This document shows positions 32,059-33,468 of a DNA stretch of 33,468 nucleotides, in pieces; position 1 is the first letter of the stretch, and every line of letters begins with the position of its first letter. Location: contig JAFDDG010000043.1 of the NCBI GenBank assembly GCA_019310965.1, positions 1 through 33,468 of the forward strand. Reading direction: 5' to 3'. The position numbers were made by a program, and so were the translations under genes. The DNA comes from Deltaproteobacteria bacterium (lineage in GTDB: Bacteria; Myxococcota_A; UBA9160; SMWR01). Under the pieces are notes generated by a model. That model saw only the letters and a program-made list of their open reading frames with translations. It did no database searches and was not told where the DNA came from.

Positions 32059-32139
32059 ATGAGCCCGTTCCGCAGTCAGCAGAGCGCATATTTTGGCTAT
32101 GCCGCGTGGTTTACCCACGGGGCCTGGCGGAGTGCGTAA
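32059..32139 (+). CDS. Aromatic-rich leader peptide of the DAHP synthase gene
   Basis: A 26-codon ORF too short for normal gene finders. Seven of its codons are aromatic and include all three kinds: Phe4, then Tyr11, Phe12, Tyr14, Trp17, Phe18 and Trp23, clustered in YFGYAAWFTHGAW. An in-frame ATG four codons upstream (32047) could give 30 residues. No Shine-Dalgarno sequence is evident. It ends 28 bases before a 14-bp GC-rich hairpin and about 100 bases before a DAHP synthase gene, whose pathway makes Phe, Tyr and Trp. Its composition, position and downstream RNA structures fit a ribosome-mediated attenuator of the trpL/pheL kind. It has not been tested. Confidence 0.75.
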   Translation: MSPFRSQQSAYFGYAAWFTHGAWRSA

Positions 32140-32199
32140 GGGCGGAACCCACCCAACGCAGTTTTTCCGAAGGCCCCGAGAGAGATCTCGGGGCCTTCG
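32101..32199 (+). promoter_or_regulatory. Predicted attenuator with competing hairpins
   Basis: Segment 1 (CGTGG, 32105-32109) can pair with segment 2 (CCACG, 32115-32119), and this hairpin can lengthen. Segment 2 also holds GGGGCCT (32119-32125), which can pair with AGGCCCC (32171-32177) in segment 3. Segment 3 (32168-32181) pairs perfectly with segment 4 (32186-32199). Thus 1:2, 2:3 and 3:4 are mutually exclusive in the classical way. A ribosome stalled on Tyr11 to Tyr14 leaves segment 2 free (antitermination); one that reaches the stop at 32137 covers it (termination). Confidence 0.65.
32168..32199 (+). terminator. GC-rich hairpin, putative attenuator terminator upstream of aroG
   Basis: Arms CGAAGGCCCCGAGA (32168-32181) and its exact complement (32186-32199) form a 14-bp perfect stem closed by a GAGA tetraloop, a GNRA type. 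The tail TCATTT is only a weak U-tract, so intrinsic termination may be partial, as is common for attenuators. Confidence 0.7.
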
Positions 32200-32240
32200 T
32201 CATTTGGGGAGCCCCACAGCGACCCAGCGATGAGGACGAC

Positions 32241-33308
32241 ATGGAAGACGAAGCGAACGACCAGATCGAGGACCGCAATCTCACCGGCCTGCGGCCCCTC
32301 AGCCCACCCCGGGAGCTGAAGGGCCGGCTTCCGATCACGCCCGAGGCCCGGGCCAGCGTCGTCGCGGGCCGGGCAGGCATCCGCGACCTCGTGCACGGGC
32401 GCGACATGCAGCGGCTGCTGGTGATCGTCGGGCCGTGCTCGATCCACGACCCCGACGCCGCCCTCGACTACGCGCAGCGTCTGCAGGAGACCGCGGACCC
32501 GCTGCGCGACCAGCTCCACGTGGTGATGCGCACCTACTTCGAAAAGCCGCGCACCACCGTCGGCTGGAAGGGCCTGTCCAACGATCCGCACCTCGACGGC
32601 ACCTGCGACGTGGAGGAGGGCATCGCGCAAGCGCGCGGCCTGCTGCTGCGCATCAACGAGCTGGGACTGCCGTGCGCCAGTGAGCTGCTCGACCCGTTCA
32701 CGCCGCAGTACATCGCGGACCTTCTCAGCTGGGCCAGCATCGGCGCGCGAACCACCGAGAGCCAGACGCATCGCGAGCTCGCGAGCGGCCTCTCGATGCC
32801 GGTCGGGTTCAAGAACGGCACCGACGGGGGCCTGGCCGTCGCCCATCACGCGATGATCGCGGCTCGCCACGCACACAGCTTCCTGGGCATCACGGCCGAT
32901 GGCGCCTCCGCCGTCGTATCGACCAGCGGCAACCCCGATCGCCACGTGGTGCTGCGCGGCGGCTCGGCTGGCCCGAACCACGACGCCGAGAGCATCGCGG
33001 AGGCATTCGAGCAGGTGCGCGAGGAAAGCCTGGCGCGGCCGGTGATGATCGACTGCTCCCACGGCAACTCGCGCAAGGACTACAGGCTGCAGGGCCCCGT
33101 CTGCCGCGAGGTGCTCGACCTGGTGCGCCGGCGCACGCCGGGCATCCTCGGCATGATGATCGAGAGCAACCTCGAGCCCGGCAACCAGGCTTGGAGCCCG
33201 GGCCAGCAGCTCCAGCGCGGCGTCTCCATCACGGACGCGTGCATCGGCTGGGACGAGACGGCACAGCTGCTGAACGAGATGGCCGAGGCGGTGAAGCTGG
33301 CTCACTAG
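32241..33308 (+). CDS. aroG: 3-deoxy-7-phosphoheptulonate (DAHP) synthase, type I-alpha (AroG/F/H type)
   Basis: First enzyme of the shikimate pathway, joining phosphoenolpyruvate and erythrose-4-phosphate. The 355-residue protein is close to E. coli AroF/G/H along its whole length. Visible are the metal-binding cysteine in VIVGPCSIHDP (Cys66), RTYFEKPRTTVGWKGLSNDP, the active-site lysine region GLSMPVGFKNGTDGG, IDCSHGNSRKDY, MIESNLEPGNQ, and ITDACIGW. The N-terminal extension (about 1-55) is the region that carries allosteric sites in this class; which amino acid inhibits it is not predictable. The ATG at 32241 has GAGG upstream. The open frame before it overlaps the leader and hairpin and is not coding. 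Expression is probably set by the attenuator. Confidence 0.96.
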   Translation: MEDEANDQIEDRNLTGLRPLSPPRELKGRLPITPEARASVVAGRAGIRDLVHGRDMQRLLVIVGPCSIHDPDAALDYAQRLQETADPLRDQLHVVMRTYFEKPRTTVGWKGLSNDPHLDGTCDVEEGIAQARGLLLRINELGLPCASELLDPFTPQYIADLLSWASIGARTTESQTHRELASGLSMPVGFKNGTDGGLAVAHHAMIAARHAHSFLGITADGASAVVSTSGNPDRHVVLRGGSAGPNHDAESIAEAFEQVREESLARPVMIDCSHGNSRKDYRLQGPVCREVLDLVRRRTPGILGMMIESNLEPGNQAWSPGQQLQRGVSITDACIGWDETAQLLNEMAEAVKLAH

Positions 33309-33396
33309 CACGCAACTCCCCTTGCCCCGGAGGGAGAACCGCCCTCCATCCAGCCTCAATCACACGCTTCGCTGGGCCGATGAGCCGAGCGGAGTC

Positions 33397-33468
33397 ATGC
33401 ACCCGAAACGCCACTCGTCCGCCGATTGGTCCGCATTGCTGGCCACCGCCCTGCTCGCGCTGGCGCTG
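33397..33468 (+). CDS. Start of a probable exported or membrane protein (truncated by window end)
   Basis: Only 24 codons are visible. After a basic start (MHPKRHSSADW) comes a hydrophobic run (SALLATALLALAL) typical of a signal peptide or first membrane helix. ATG 33397 has GGAG close upstream. An 88-base gap after aroG carries a weak 6-bp inverted repeat (GGAGGG and CCCTCC) without a T-run. The family cannot be judged. Confidence 0.5.
   Translation, partial: MHPKRHSSADWSALLATALLALAL

Noticed and set aside
32106-32240. N-terminal extension of the DAHP synthase in the same frame
   Set aside because: It would run through the leader ORF and the attenuator hairpin, has no similarity to the family, and the ATG at 32241 gives the normal length.

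Overview
The window is one contiguous stretch of GC-rich, densely packed bacterial chromosome. Nearly every codon third position is G or C, genes often overlap by 4 nt, and GTG or TTG starts are common. Gene content is mostly housekeeping: LigA, RsmI, S16-KhpA-RimM-TrmD-L19, PurH, PurD, TsaC, DciA, alanine racemase, ThiS-ThiG-ThiE, HtrA, ClpB and DAHP synthase. The presence of DciA, a NtrC-type sigma-54 regulator, tandem HtrA proteases and a bacterial Elp3 suggests an uncultured deltaproteobacterial-type lineage (Myxococcota, Desulfobacterota or a related phylum). That placement is an inference; there is no rRNA gene here to confirm it. No CRISPR array, prophage, plasmid gene or tRNA gene was seen.

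Layout. 1-2189 (minus): a soluble histidine kinase followed directly by a NtrC-family response regulator cut off by the window edge. 2352-4575 (plus): a possible small ORF and ligA. 4584-5399 (minus): rsmI. 5423-6503: a RAYT-type HUH transposase bounded by imperfect inverted repeats, set between rsmI and the methylthioadenosine-salvage operon mtnP-apt-mtnA (9064-6535, minus). 9106-9474 (plus): yraN. 18598-9487 is a long minus-strand run: alr, purH, purD, tsaC, a DUF1015 gene, dciA, a small zinc-ribbon gene, then rpsP-khpA-rimM-trmD-rplS. 18737-20384 (plus): thiS-thiG-thiE. 22068-20394 (minus): a PglD/NeuD-type acyltransferase and a sugar-nucleotide epimerase. 22116-27860 (plus): two HtrA-family proteases and clpB, with an 87-bp palindromic repeat between the second protease and clpB that belongs to the same repeat family as the RAYT ends. 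29653-27857 (minus): an Elp3 homologue. 29694-31982 (plus): a Trm9-like methyltransferase, a SpoU RNA methyltransferase and a DUF4328 membrane protein. 32047-33308 (plus): a leader peptide, an attenuator hairpin and a DAHP synthase. 33397 onward: the start of a probable exported protein.

Three points deserve most attention. First, the DAHP synthase gene is preceded by a short unannotated ORF whose core carries seven aromatic codons covering Phe, Tyr and Trp. It is followed by a 14-bp perfect hairpin and by competing pairings of the 1:2, 2:3, 3:4 type, which together predict ribosome-mediated attenuation by all three aromatic amino acids. Second, the RAYT at 5510-6538 and the distant palindrome at 25138-25224 share a repeat, giving a candidate transposase and REPIN/MITE pair. 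Third, Elp3 lies head-to-head with a methyltransferase resembling Trm9, which suggests a bacterial counterpart of the eukaryotic Elongator-Trm9 wobble-uridine pathway.
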